This document shows, piece after piece, positions 17,693 to 26,461 of a stretch of 64,000 bases of DNA. Numbering within the stretch: the first letter of the stretch is position 1; each line of letters opens with the position of its first letter. The notes below the pieces were generated by a model. It saw only the letters and a program-made list of their open reading frames with translations. It was not told where the DNA came from and did no database searches. Both the position numbers and the translations under genes were made by a program. The stretch comes from Bacteroidota bacterium (GTDB lineage Bacteria > Bacteroidota > Bacteroidia > UBA8524), in assembly GCA_006226545.1 (NCBI GenBank), contig SBGR01000041.1:1-64000 (forward strand), in the 5' to 3' direction.

Positions 17693-18667
17693 TTACTTCT
17701 GGTTTTCGTTTTGGAAGAAATCGATGATTTTCTCCGCTAATTCAGAACCAATATTCGACTGCGCTTCAGCAGTTGAGCCACCCACGTGAGCGCTCAAAGA
17801 GATTTTCTCCATTTTCAAAACGGTATCGTCTACCGGAGGCTCTTTAGCGAAAACGTCCAAACCAGCATAGCGAATATGTCCGGCATTGATGCTGTCTGCC
17901 AAAGCATGCTCATCTACTGCACCACCACGGGCACAGTTGATGATGCCGCTACCGGCTTTCATTTTCTGCATTTCAGCTGCACCAATAATTGGAGTGTCTC
18001 CTTCAGTAAATGGAACGTGCAATGAGATGAAATCAGCTTTAGCGATAACCTCTTCTTTGCTTACGGTGCGCAATGGAATTTTGATGCGTTGGTTACCGGC
18101 TGTGGCGCCAAGGTGAAGGTAAAGTTCTACCTCTTCTACGTATGGGTCGAATGCCACTACGTCCATGCCTAAACCAAATGCAATCTTCGCTGTTTCTTGA
18201 CCAATACGTCCGAAACCGATGATACCCAAAGTTTTGCCTTTCAGCTCAACACCTTCTGATACTTTTTTGATGTTTTTAAACTCGCTCATGCCGTTTTCAG
18301 GCATTACACGATTAGAATACTGAAGGTTTCGCGCAATGGTAAAGATGTGAGCAAATACCATTTCGGCTACCGATACAGAAGAAGCGGCAGGCGTATTCAC
18401 CACACGGATGCCTTTGCTGCGCGCATACTCTACATCAATATTGTCCATACCAACGCCACCGCGTCCGATCAATTTCAAATTCGGACAAGCATCAATTAAG
18501 TCTTTGCGCACTTTGGTGGCGCTTCGTACTGTGATGGCATCAAAATTTTTCAATTCGTCGACCAATTTATCTTGATCAACTTTGGTGGTTACTACTTCAA
18601 AACCGGCAGCCTCTAAAGTGGCTTTAGCCGATTCTTCCATTCCGTCGTTTGCTAATATGCGAATCAT
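17693..18667 (-). CDS. serA: D-3-phosphoglycerate dehydrogenase
   Basis: The 324-residue enzyme oxidises 3-phosphoglycerate to 3-phosphohydroxypyruvate with NAD, the first step of serine synthesis. Visible features are the NAD-binding GFGRIG (151-156), RGGVGMDNID, INCARGGAVDE (catalytic Arg region) and SAHVGGSTAEAQ (catalytic His). It is the short form, without the C-terminal ACT regulatory domain, so serine feedback through ACT is not expected. It sits 22 nt behind serC and 4 nt before the DUF1015 gene. Confidence 0.95.
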   Translation of the reverse strand: MIRILANDGMEESAKATLEAAGFEVVTTKVDQDKLVDELKNFDAITVRSATKVRKDLIDACPNLKLIGRGGVGMDNIDVEYARSKGIRVVNTPAASSVSVAEMVFAHIFTIARNLQYSNRVMPENGMSEFKNIKKVSEGVELKGKTLGIIGFGRIGQETAKIAFGLGMDVVAFDPYVEEVELYLHLGATAGNQRIKIPLRTVSKEEVIAKADFISLHVPFTEGDTPIIGAAEMQKMKAGSGIINCARGGAVDEHALADSINAGHIRYAGLDVFAKEPPVDDTVLKMEKISLSAHVGGSTAEAQSNIGSELAEKIIDFFQNENQK

Positions 18668-18689
18668 GTCTTTTTCTACGATCTATAAA

Positions 18690-19775
18690 TTATGCTTGTG
18701 CTCCACTTTTCATGCGTTCAAATTCTTGCATGGCATCTACCAATGCTTGTACGCTTTCAATAGATAGTGCATTGTAAATGGATGCTCTGAAACCGCCAAC
18801 TGAACGGTGACCTTTCAATCCACTCAAATTACGTTGTTTCGCCAATGCCATGAACTCGTCGTTCAAGCTATCGTCGTTCAATACAAAGGTTACGTTCATT
18901 ACTGAGCGATCTTCTGTAGCAGCGGTACCTTTGAACAATGGGTTGCGGTCGATTTCACCGTAAAGCAAATCTGCTTTCTCTTGGTTGCGTTTCTGCATCG
19001 CTACTACGCCCCCGTTTGACTTAACCCACTTCAAGGTTTGAAGCGATACATAAATCGGGAATACCGGCGGAGTATTGTACATGGATCCACCTTCAATGTG
19101 AATGCGGTAATCCAACATAGATGGGATAGCACGTTTAACCTTGCCTAAAATAGAGTCCTTCACGATTACAAGGGTAACACCTGCAGGGCCCATGTTCTTT
19201 TGCGCACCCGCGTAGATCATATCGAATTTGGATACGTCAACCGGGCGAGAGAAGATATCAGACGACATATCGCAGATTACCGGAATGTTTGCGCTTGGCA
19301 ATTCTTGGTACTGCGTGCCGTAGATAGTGTTGTTTGAAGTGATGTGAAGGTAGGCAGCATCAGAAGGAACTGACCATCCTTTCGGGATATAGTTGAAGTT
19401 TTGGTCTTCCGAGCTAGCGATAACGTTAACATTTCCGAAGAGCTTAGCTTCTTTGATGGCTTTTTTAGCCCATACACCTGTGTTCACATAGGCCGCTGTT
19501 TGACCTTCGTCGAGCAAGTTGTAGGGAATCATGCAAAACTGCATGCTTGCACCACCTTGTAGGAATAGTACGGAATAACCTTCCGGAACATTGAAAAGTT
19601 CTTTTACAGTTGCAACTGCTTCATCCAAAACCGCTTCGAATTCTTTACCGCGATGAGAAACCTCAATCAGCGACAAATTAGTGCCTGCGAAATTTTGCAG
19701 AGCAGCGATGGAATTGTCGATTGCTTCCTGTGGTAAAATGCCGGGACCGGCGCTGAAATTGTGAACTTTAGGCAT
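18690..19775 (-). CDS. serC: Phosphoserine aminotransferase
   Basis: This 361-residue PLP enzyme converts 3-phosphohydroxypyruvate and glutamate to phosphoserine. The start [12 protein letters not shown] matches the family; 47 upstream codons in frame are discarded because the promoter lies inside them. Motifs are [26 protein letters not shown], and [17 protein letters not shown] with the PLP lysine at residue 193. First gene of serC-serA-DUF1015. Confidence 0.96.
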   Translation of the reverse strand: MPKVHNFSAGPGILPQEAIDNSIAALQNFAGTNLSLIEVSHRGKEFEAVLDEAVATVKELFNVPEGYSVLFLQGGASMQFCMIPYNLLDEGQTAAYVNTGVWAKKAIKEAKLFGNVNVIASSEDQNFNYIPKGWSVPSDAAYLHITSNNTIYGTQYQELPSANIPVICDMSSDIFSRPVDVSKFDMIYAGAQKNMGPAGVTLVIVKDSILGKVKRAIPSMLDYRIHIEGGSMYNTPPVFPIYVSLQTLKWVKSNGGVVAMQKRNQEKADLLYGEIDRNPLFKGTAATEDRSVMNVTFVLNDDSLNDEFMALAKQRNLSGLKGHRSVGGFRASIYNALSIESVQALVDAMQEFERMKSGAQA

Positions 19776-19795
19776 GGTTTTTTTATTAGTTGCCG

Positions 19796-19827
19796 CGAAG
19801 TTAAAGGGTAAAAGACTATCGCCCAAA
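19796..19827 (-). promoter_or_regulatory. Promoter of serC
   Basis: On the minus strand TTTG (19824-19827), 20-nt spacer, TAACTTCG (19796-19803) form a complete promoter with a TTCG-type -7 box, ending 20 nt before the serC ATG. Confidence 0.65.
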
Positions 19828-19844
19828 AAAGAAACATCTTTATT

Positions 19845-19852
19845 TAAATTTG
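19845..19852 (+). promoter_or_regulatory. -7 box directly before an outer-membrane protein gene
   Basis: TAAATTTG ends 4 nt before the ATG at 19857, predicting a leaderless transcript. No -33 element is clear. The serC promoter faces the other way in the same gap, and its -33 region lies only about 20 nt upstream. Confidence 0.5.
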
Positions 19853-19856
19853 AACC

Positions 19857-20435
19857 ATGCAGAAACAAATCGCATTCTTCCTGTTGCTGTTTATCCCCTT
19901 CAGCAGCCAAGCACAAAACCTTTGGAGTAAACCACTATACAGCCCGTTAAAAACACAAAAGGAGGCTTTGGCAAAAGCATTCGATGTGGATAAGATCAGC
20001 TACGGGGGAAACTTCGGACTAAACTTAGGAACGGTAACCGTATTTGATATTTCACCTTGGGTGGGTTATCGAGTATTACCTCAAGTAACACCCGGCGTTG
20101 GATTGAGTTATATGTATTACCGCGATAACTTCACTGCCACACCTTACTCTACTAATTTGTTTGCGGCTCGTGCCTTTTTACGTATTGATGTGGCAGGTCC
20201 TATTTTCGTTTACGGCGAATTGGAAGCCTTAAACTACGATCACTACGATAGGTTTACATTTGAAAGAAAACGAATTTGGTTTAACTCGCCTATCATCGGT
20301 GTTGGTTACAAACAGATGACCGGCGATGAAAGTGCATTTATGGTTTCCATTCTTTATGCACTTCGCTCAGAAGAAGAGCTTTCTCCCTACTTCCAAAGTC
20401 CACTCATTTACCGCATCGGTTACATGTTTCGCTAA
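19857..20435 (+). CDS. Putative outer-membrane beta-barrel protein
   Basis: The protein has 192 residues: signal peptide [20 protein letters not shown], then a sequence of alternating hydrophobic/polar beta strands ([55 protein letters not shown]) ending in an aromatic residue followed by Arg (YRIGYMFR). This is typical of small 8-stranded outer-membrane barrels. No enzymatic motif is visible. The 3' end shares CTAA with the stop of the convergent rhomboid gene. Confidence 0.75.
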   Translation: MQKQIAFFLLLFIPFSSQAQNLWSKPLYSPLKTQKEALAKAFDVDKISYGGNFGLNLGTVTVFDISPWVGYRVLPQVTPGVGLSYMYYRDNFTATPYSTNLFAARAFLRIDVAGPIFVYGELEALNYDHYDRFTFERKRIWFNSPIIGVGYKQMTGDESAFMVSILYALRSEEELSPYFQSPLIYRIGYMFR

Positions 20436-21037
20436 AGGCGATCAAAAAGCCTCAAGATCAGATCCGGCTTAAGCACCAAAGTATAAACGGCACCAACTAC
20501 GGCACCCCAGAAGTGGGCGTCGTGGTTGATATTGTCGCGACCTCTTTTAGCCATGTATTGGGAAAGCACTAGGTAGCCAATGCCCATCAACCAACCCGGT
20601 ATTGGCAAGGCGGCATACAGGTATACATTAGCAAACGGGTCGAACATAATAGAAGAAAAGACCACCCCGCTCACACCGCCTGAAGCACCCAAAGAGAAAT
20701 AGGCATCGTTATAACGTTCTTTGTAAAAGGTTTTTACATTGGCTAATACAACGGTCATGAAGTACATCATCATGTACTTGATCATAGGAAACTCAAAGTA
20801 CATCTTAAAGTAAGTTTCCACCACTTGCCCAAACGACCACAATACATACATATTCACCCCCAGGTGTATCCAATCGGCATGAATGAGTCCGGAGGTAAAA
20901 AAGCGGTACCATTCCTTTCGCTCTTCAATAATCGTTGGCGAAAAAATTAACCTGTACTTGGCATCGTAGTTTTGAAAGCAAAGAATGCTGATACCAATTG
21001 TGAGAATGAGGATGATTAAGGTGGCCGTTGCCGTCAT
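20432..21037 (-). CDS. Rhomboid family intramembrane serine protease
   Basis: The protein has 201 residues with about six hydrophobic segments. It carries the rhomboid hallmarks: HADWIHLGVNMYVLWSFG (conserved His53/His58 and Asn62), GASGGVSG with nucleophile Ser119, and the partner His175 in DAHFWGAVVG. The protease is expected to cut transmembrane helices within the inner membrane. Targets are unknown. It converges with the preceding barrel gene (4-nt shared stop) and diverges from the phosphodiesterase gene. Confidence 0.92.
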   Translation of the reverse strand: MTATATLIILILTIGISILCFQNYDAKYRLIFSPTIIEERKEWYRFFTSGLIHADWIHLGVNMYVLWSFGQVVETYFKMYFEFPMIKYMMMYFMTVVLANVKTFYKERYNDAYFSLGASGGVSGVVFSSIMFDPFANVYLYAALPIPGWLMGIGYLVLSQYMAKRGRDNINHDAHFWGAVVGAVYTLVLKPDLILRLFDRL

Positions 21038-21080
21038 GATTCAAGTATACAGAATAATCAGGTTAAGTGAAACGGACGAT

Positions 21081-21088
21081 TAACTTTG
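21081..21088 (+). promoter_or_regulatory. -7 box directly before the phosphodiesterase gene
   Basis: TAACTTTG ends 4 nt before the ATG at 21093, so the transcript is predicted to be leaderless. Confidence 0.55.
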
Positions 21089-21092
21089 CCGC

Positions 21093-21608
21093 ATGAAGTC
21101 GATCTTGCTGCTTAGCGATACCCATGGATTTATGGATGAACGAATCATCTCCTTCGCTAAACAAGCGGATGAGATCTGGCATGCCGGCGACTGGGGCACT
21201 ACCGAAGTGCACAAAGCCTTGAGCGACATCACCATGGTGAGAGGCGTTTACGGCAATATCGACGGACAAGACATCCGACAAATCTACCCTCTGAACAAGC
21301 GTTTCGAATGCCAAGGCTGGGACGTATGGATTACCCATATTGGAGGTTATCCCGGACGTTATAATCCAAAGATCAGAGAGCAGATTTACAAGAATCCACC
21401 AGGTCTATTTATTTGCGGACATTCGCATATTCTTAAAGTGATGCGCGATCAAAAAACAGGACTCATGCACATGAATCCGGGCGCTGCAGGCCGACACGGA
21501 TTTCATAAAGTGCGTACTATGCTTCGCTTTCAAATTAGCCCAGGTAAATTAGATAAACTAGAAGCGATTGAACTTGGCCCCAGAGTAGAAGGATTTAGGG
21601 AAGTATAG
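21093..21608 (+). CDS. YfcE/MJ0936-family metallophosphoesterase
   Basis: The protein has 171 residues. It has the calcineurin-like metal motifs in order: SDTHG (D9, H11), HAGDWG (D33), GNIDG (N55), THIGGYPG and CGHSHILK. The NPGAAGRHG motif is characteristic of the YfcE/MJ0936 group of small manganese-dependent phosphodiesterases. The physiological substrate is not evident. Single gene, followed by a 236-bp gap that holds degenerate TGACTG/TTGATTG-like words and the promoter of the next gene. Confidence 0.92.
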   Translation: MKSILLLSDTHGFMDERIISFAKQADEIWHAGDWGTTEVHKALSDITMVRGVYGNIDGQDIRQIYPLNKRFECQGWDVWITHIGGYPGRYNPKIREQIYKNPPGLFICGHSHILKVMRDQKTGLMHMNPGAAGRHGFHKVRTMLRFQISPGKLDKLEAIELGPRVEGFREV

Positions 21609-21791
21609 CTTGCGCTGCAGGATTGTATAATGTTGACTGTTGATTGATTCTACAATTAAGTTTGGTTGACTGACTAATGAAGTGTTCCTCCAGAATTGGA
21701 ACCATTTGCTTAGGGTTGCCTATTCCCCTCTAATTTTCCCAATTTCTGCGTCTACTAATCCATACAATTCGCTCTTCCACGTGGCAGAGTG

Positions 21792-21825
21792 TTGATACTA
21801 TTCGCCCTAGCGCGCGGTAATTTTG
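21792..21825 (+). promoter_or_regulatory. Promoter of the outer-membrane barrel gene
   Basis: TTG (21792-21794), 23-nt spacer, TAATTTTG (21818-21825). The spacer is at the long end of what is usual, so the -33 part is uncertain. Confidence 0.5.
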
Positions 21826-21844
21826 GATAGTTTTGAACGTTAAA

Positions 21845-23509
21845 ATGCTAAACCGGATGATGCGAAGAATAGCCTTTATCTTCCCTGTACTTTGTTTCTC
21901 AGTTGCTGCAGTGGCTCAGAACAACGGATTACCTAAGCAGCTGAATGTGGGTGATACCATTATCGCTGTTGGAAAGTATACCGTTACCTTAACCGATGCA
22001 CGCCGCATTCCAACTGAACCTCGACTGGAAGTACCCGAAACAAAGGCTCCTAACCTGCAGTTTGATTTTAACTTGAATCAGGTAGCGGTGCCCAATACCA
22101 TCCAATTGCCGGATGCCCAGCGCATGGATAAGAAATCGCCGGTAAACTACCACCACAATTACATCCGCGCCGCTTACGGTAATTACAATAATGCCTTGGT
22201 TGATGCCTATTTTGTGATGCCGGGCAAGAAAGGTATGCTCAGTGTGGATGCGCATTTCATGAATACCAAACCAAAGACGGAACGTCTGCAAAGGGAATTC
22301 AATGCCGGAATTGGTGGGATCAAACATTTTAAAAAAGGCGATTTCAAAGCCGGATTTCGTTTTACTTCCAACGATTATCGCTTCTACGGATTTGAAAGCG
22401 ATAGCTTAAACAATACCATCGCTAGCTTAAAACAACGTTTCCAGATAGTGGATGTAAATGCCGGATATTCAAGCAGACTCAAAGGCAAACGCGCTCCATT
22501 CTATGCTGTTGGAGCTCAGTTTTACAACATGAAACAAAATGCCTTAGACACCCTAGAAGCTACAGAGAATGGCTTGAGCATCGATGGCATCTACCGATTT
22601 ACTGTAAATAAAAATCCCTTGAGCTTAGTTGCCCGTTATGAAATGCAACAGTTTCAAAGCATCAAGGATACTTTTACCCGCAACTTTATTCACTTGCAGC
22701 CCTTCTATACATTAAGTAATAAGAATTGGGACTTAAACCTGGGCTTCAACTCAACCATCATTGTGGAGTCTGGTGAAAATACTGAATTCAAATTCTTCCC
22801 TCGTATTGACGGGGTTTACCGTATGGAGGGCGATTTGCTTAGCCTCTTTGGCGGAGTGAACGGCGGTGTAAACAAGGTTAGCCTTCGCTCCATCAGCGAA
22901 ATGAACCCGTATATCGCTCCTTACCAAAACCTTGATCCAAGCATTTCCAAACTTCGTTTCAATGCCGGTTTAACCGGAAAATTGGGACAAAATACAGGTT
23001 TCACTACCCAGCTCTTGTTCCATATCCACAACCAAATGCCATTGTACATACTAGATACGGTGGACACCCGCTGGTTTATGAACGTAAGAGCCGATGTGAA
23101 GCTGATTCAATTCAATGCCGAATTAAGCCATGCCTTCTCCAATAAATTTAGGACTAACCTTACCTTCAATGCTTACAGCTACGATGTATTGGGTTATGAG
23201 CACGCTTACCAATTGCCTAACCTGGATCTTAAACTGAACGCTACCCACAATATTGGCGACAAAATTTTGCTTAGTGCCGATGTCTTTACCATAGGCAAAC
23301 GCTACTCCTACTTAGCTTATTCTGAGCAACAAAGCGCAGAACTACTGAAGGCATTTGTGGATGCCAGTGTGGGCATCGACTACCGTTGGAAAAAACAGAT
23401 TTCAGCCTTCTTGAAGGTGAACAATATTGCAAATCAGAAGTACCAGATGTGGGGAAGGTTGCCTGTTAATGGCATAACTGTAATGGGTGGATTAGCAGTA
23501 GGTTTCTAG
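21845..23509 (+). CDS. Large outer-membrane beta-barrel protein (TonB-receptor-like)
   Basis: The protein has 554 residues from the ATG at 21845; a TTG four codons upstream is possible but lies close to the predicted transcription start. The signal peptide MMRRIAFIFPVLCFSVAAVAQ is clear. The remainder is strongly beta-stranded, and the C-terminal part (VNNIANQKYQMWGRLPVNG, ending AVGF) resembles the last strands of TonB-dependent receptors. No classical plug domain is evident, so it may be a plugless barrel. It precedes the HU-like/SPOR-ExbBD-TonB operon by 70 nt. Ligand unknown. Confidence 0.75.
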   Translation: MLNRMMRRIAFIFPVLCFSVAAVAQNNGLPKQLNVGDTIIAVGKYTVTLTDARRIPTEPRLEVPETKAPNLQFDFNLNQVAVPNTIQLPDAQRMDKKSPVNYHHNYIRAAYGNYNNALVDAYFVMPGKKGMLSVDAHFMNTKPKTERLQREFNAGIGGIKHFKKGDFKAGFRFTSNDYRFYGFESDSLNNTIASLKQRFQIVDVNAGYSSRLKGKRAPFYAVGAQFYNMKQNALDTLEATENGLSIDGIYRFTVNKNPLSLVARYEMQQFQSIKDTFTRNFIHLQPFYTLSNKNWDLNLGFNSTIIVESGENTEFKFFPRIDGVYRMEGDLLSLFGGVNGGVNKVSLRSISEMNPYIAPYQNLDPSISKLRFNAGLTGKLGQNTGFTTQLLFHIHNQMPLYILDTVDTRWFMNVRADVKLIQFNAELSHAFSNKFRTNLTFNAYSYDVLGYEHAYQLPNLDLKLNATHNIGDKILLSADVFTIGKRYSYLAYSEQQSAELLKAFVDASVGIDYRWKKQISAFLKVNNIANQKYQMWGRLPVNGITVMGGLAVGF

Positions 23510-23579
23510 AAATGTGTAATAGTTTCGGCTCTAGCGTTTGCGAGATTGAAACGGCCCCTGTATTTTTACCGCGTTACTC

Positions 23580-24596
23580 ATGCATACAACGGTAAGTGAA
23601 CATATCAGAATATTGCTGCATTCGCACGAGTGTGTGATTGTTCCTGACTTTGGCGGATTCATCAGCCACGGTCAGGCCGCAGCTTGGGAGGAGGGCGAAC
23701 ACCGCTGGAAACCGGCACAGAAGAAGCCTTTCTTCAATAGTCAACTCAAACAAAACGACGGCTTGCTCGCCGCTTTTATCGCTGAGCAAGAACATATCAG
23801 TTATTCGCAGGCATTAAATGAACTAGCGCGTTTCAGCCAAAATTGCTTAGAACAACTTAAAGACCACGGTCAATGTATCTTACGCGGACTGGGTACCTTA
23901 AGTCAAGGCGAAGAACAGCAAATCATTTTCAAGGCATCTGCAGAATCGAATGTATTGGCCGAGAGCTTCGGACTTCCTGTTTTAGAATTGGAACCAGTGG
24001 CCCACCGTGCTATACCTGCCGAATCAACAGCTACCGTACCGGCTAAGCTTTCGGTGGAGGTAGTTAAACCAAAACAAACTCGGGTTTGGTGGAGCGTTGC
24101 TGCTTCTCTCCTTTTGCTAGCGATGACAGCTTGGGGCTATTTCGCTAAAGACCAATGGTGGCCACAACATACCCAAGAAGCCGGTTTCCATGATTTCAGC
24201 ATGGACAGCGCTGATCAAGGCACAGACGAAACTCCGTCGGTTGAATTAACTCCGACAGAAGCTCCGGTAGAAATTACCGAAGAAGTGGAAAACACAGTCG
24301 GGACTGCAGACATAGCAGAAGAAATAGCGGATGAACCGGTGTATACTTCCAGCGCTTCCGATTCCGTTTATTACATAGTGGTAGGCGCATTTCAAAGCGA
24401 ACGTAATGCACAGAAAATGATGCAATCGGTGAAGTCTAAAGGCTATTCAGCATTGCTTTTTAGCGATGCCAACAATGGATTGGTTCGTGTTTGTGCTGAG
24501 ATGCACGTAGACCGAAACGATGCAGAAGAGCGACTGAGTTTGATTCGCATCGACGTGAATAAAAAAGCCTGGGTACTGGCTACCCAACCTCAATAA
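23580..24596 (+). CDS. HU-CCDC81-like and SPOR domain membrane protein
   Basis: The protein has 338 residues. The N-terminal about 130 residues (SEHIRILLHSHECVIVPDFG, GLGTLSQGE) match the paired HU-like (HU-CCDC81) modules known from Bacteroidota membrane proteins. A single transmembrane helix follows (about 162-183, VWWSVAASLLLLAMTAWGYF), then an acidic linker (about 195-255) and a C-terminal SPOR domain (YYIVVGAFQSERNAQKMMQ) that binds denuded peptidoglycan at division sites. The order implies a cytoplasmic HU-like head and a periplasmic SPOR tail. It lies 13 nt upstream of exbB and probably heads that operon. Domain family known; cellular role inferred. Confidence 0.85.
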   Translation: MHTTVSEHIRILLHSHECVIVPDFGGFISHGQAAAWEEGEHRWKPAQKKPFFNSQLKQNDGLLAAFIAEQEHISYSQALNELARFSQNCLEQLKDHGQCILRGLGTLSQGEEQQIIFKASAESNVLAESFGLPVLELEPVAHRAIPAESTATVPAKLSVEVVKPKQTRVWWSVAASLLLLAMTAWGYFAKDQWWPQHTQEAGFHDFSMDSADQGTDETPSVELTPTEAPVEITEEVENTVGTADIAEEIADEPVYTSSASDSVYYIVVGAFQSERNAQKMMQSVKSKGYSALLFSDANNGLVRVCAEMHVDRNDAEERLSLIRIDVNKKAWVLATQPQ

Positions 24597-24609
24597 GGAT
24601 ATAAAACAT

Positions 24610-25305
24610 ATGCTACTCGATATAGTTCAAGTAAACAATTTAGCCGACAGCACCGCCAAATCAGCGGAAGAAGCAGCTGTGATGGTGAAAATGGACCTGC
24701 TGGATATGGCCATGAAAGGTGGCTGGATCATGATTCCAATTTTGATCCTTTTATTAGTAGGTATCTACCTTACCGTCGACCGTTACCTCACCATTAAAAA
24801 AGCCGCTAAACAAGACTCCAAGTTTATGGCTAATGTAAAAGACATGGTAGCCAGTGGCAATATCATGGGAGCTAAAACGCTTTGTGCTAATAACGGTACA
24901 CCAATCGGACGTATGCTTGAAAAAGGTATTTCACGTATTGGTAAACCCATGAAAAACATTGAAGTAGCCATTGAAAACGTAGGTAAACTTGAAATCTACC
25001 GTTTGGAAAAAGGGATGGCTACCTTGGCCACCATTTCAGGTGCTGCCCCAATGATTGGTTTCTTGGGAACGGTAACCGGTATGATCCGCGTATTCTTCGA
25101 TATGGCCGCTCAAGGCAATAATATTGATATCACACTGTTAAGTAATGGTATGTATGAAGCAATGGTGACCACCGTATCTGGTTTGATCGTGGGTATCTTC
25201 GCTTACATGTCGCATAACCTGTTAGCTGCCTCTATAGAAAAGGTGATTCACCGCATGGAAGCTGCAGCAGTTGATTTTATTGACTTACTACAAGAACCGG
25301 CCTGA
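24610..25305 (+). CDS. exbB: MotA/TolQ/ExbB proton channel family protein
   Basis: The protein has 231 residues. It has the ExbB/TolQ layout: a first transmembrane helix at about 38-58, a cytoplasmic domain, then two helices with the conserved stretch ISGAAPMIGFLGTVTGMI and MVTTVSGLIVGIFAYM. It forms a proton-driven motor with ExbD that energises TonB. It is followed by exbD with one base of overlap (TGATG). ExbB is preferred over TolQ because the neighbours are ExbD and TonB and no pal/tolB is present. Confidence 0.93.
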   Translation: MLLDIVQVNNLADSTAKSAEEAAVMVKMDLLDMAMKGGWIMIPILILLLVGIYLTVDRYLTIKKAAKQDSKFMANVKDMVASGNIMGAKTLCANNGTPIGRMLEKGISRIGKPMKNIEVAIENVGKLEIYRLEKGMATLATISGAAPMIGFLGTVTGMIRVFFDMAAQGNNIDITLLSNGMYEAMVTTVSGLIVGIFAYMSHNLLAASIEKVIHRMEAAAVDFIDLLQEPA

Positions 25306-25700
25306 TGAATTTACGTAGCAGAAGTAAGGTTAAAACAGAGTTTAGCATGTCGTCTATGACCGACCTGGTATTCCTGTTGCTCATCTTCTTCATCATCACG
25401 TCTACCATGATTAACCCGAACGCCATCAAGCTCCTTTTGCCTTCCGGTAAAACACAGACCAAGGCACCGGACCCTATTGAGGTAGCCATAGACAAAGACT
25501 TAAACGTGTATGTCAATGGAAAAATAAGCAGCTATGAGCGTTTACCTCTCGACCTTGAAGAAGTATTAAAGGGCAAAGATCGCGAGAACGTTACGCTGGC
25601 CTTGAGCTCAGACCGAAGTGTTCCATTTGAATACCCTGTGCGTTTAATGGGCATTGCCAATGATATGAAGCTCCGAATGATAGTTCGAACAAAGAAATAA
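25305..25700 (+). CDS. exbD: Biopolymer transporter ExbD/TolR
   Basis: The protein has 131 residues. A single N-terminal transmembrane helix (MTDLVFLLLIFFIITSTMI) contains the conserved Asp (MTD) that carries protons. A small periplasmic domain follows. Normal length for the family. Coupled by one base to exbB and 2 nt ahead of the tonB gene. Confidence 0.93.
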   Translation: MNLRSRSKVKTEFSMSSMTDLVFLLLIFFIITSTMINPNAIKLLLPSGKTQTKAPDPIEVAIDKDLNVYVNGKISSYERLPLDLEEVLKGKDRENVTLALSSDRSVPFEYPVRLMGIANDMKLRMIVRTKK

Positions 25701-25702
25701 TA

Positions 25703-26458
25703 ATGAGTACTATCCAACATCCCATATACCAGAAAGATGAAAGGCAGAATCGCTTAATTGCCATTCTGTCTATCCCTCTTACTTTGGGAATTTTGTTGGC
25801 TTTACTCTTATACTTTGGCTTGTACTATCAAATTCCGCCACCAGAAGAAGAAGGACTCAGCATTGCCTTGGGTATTGAAAACGGCGGTTTAAACACAGAC
25901 TATGTAGAAGATCCGCAAAGTGTGGCTGAAGCAGCCGCCAGTACCCCAACGGAAAGTGAAAACTTAACCCAAGAGGTAGAAGAAGCCCCTTCGGTTAATC
26001 AGCAACAACAAACCCAACAAACGGTAACAAGTCCTAACCAACAACAACAAAATCAACAGCCAACCACACGCACATTTACCATCGGTGGGAGACAACAAGG
26101 TGGTGCAGGTGATGGCGGACAAACCGGAAATCAGGGTAGTTCTACCGGCGTACCTAATGGAGCCCCTACAGGACAAGGCACCGGCAATGGAGGAAGCGGA
26201 CTTGGAAGCAGAAAAGTAAGTTCCAAATTCACCGGTCAATCGGAGTGCAACCAAGATGGATATGTCATGGTGAAGTTTAAGGTAAACCGCCAGGGAACCG
26301 TTGTAGAAGCTAACTCCCAGTTATCAGGTTCTACCATCACCGACGCAGTTTGCCGCTCTGATGCAGAGAAATTTGCTAAGCGATGGGTATTTGAACCTAA
26401 TCCAAATGCACCCGAGTTCCAAACCGGGGTACTACCCGTTTATTTCAAGAGACAGTAA
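25703..26458 (+). CDS. tonB: Energy transducer TonB
   Basis: The protein has 251 residues: one transmembrane helix (about 11-35), a long linker that is glutamine- and glycine-rich (NQQQQTQQ, NQQQQNQQ, GGAGDGGQTGNQG) instead of the usual proline-rich linker, and a C-terminal domain (about 175-251; GYVMVKFKVNRQGTVVEAN, AEKFAKRWVFEPNPN) of the TonB/TolA C-terminal type. The C-terminal domain has two cysteines (SECNQ, AVCRS). Encoded with ExbB and ExbD, so it is expected to energise the outer-membrane receptors seen nearby. Confidence 0.88.
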   Translation: MSTIQHPIYQKDERQNRLIAILSIPLTLGILLALLLYFGLYYQIPPPEEEGLSIALGIENGGLNTDYVEDPQSVAEAAASTPTESENLTQEVEEAPSVNQQQQTQQTVTSPNQQQQNQQPTTRTFTIGGRQQGGAGDGGQTGNQGSSTGVPNGAPTGQGTGNGGSGLGSRKVSSKFTGQSECNQDGYVMVKFKVNRQGTVVEANSQLSGSTITDAVCRSDAEKFAKRWVFEPNPNAPEFQTGVLPVYFKRQ

Positions 26459-26461
26459 TTC

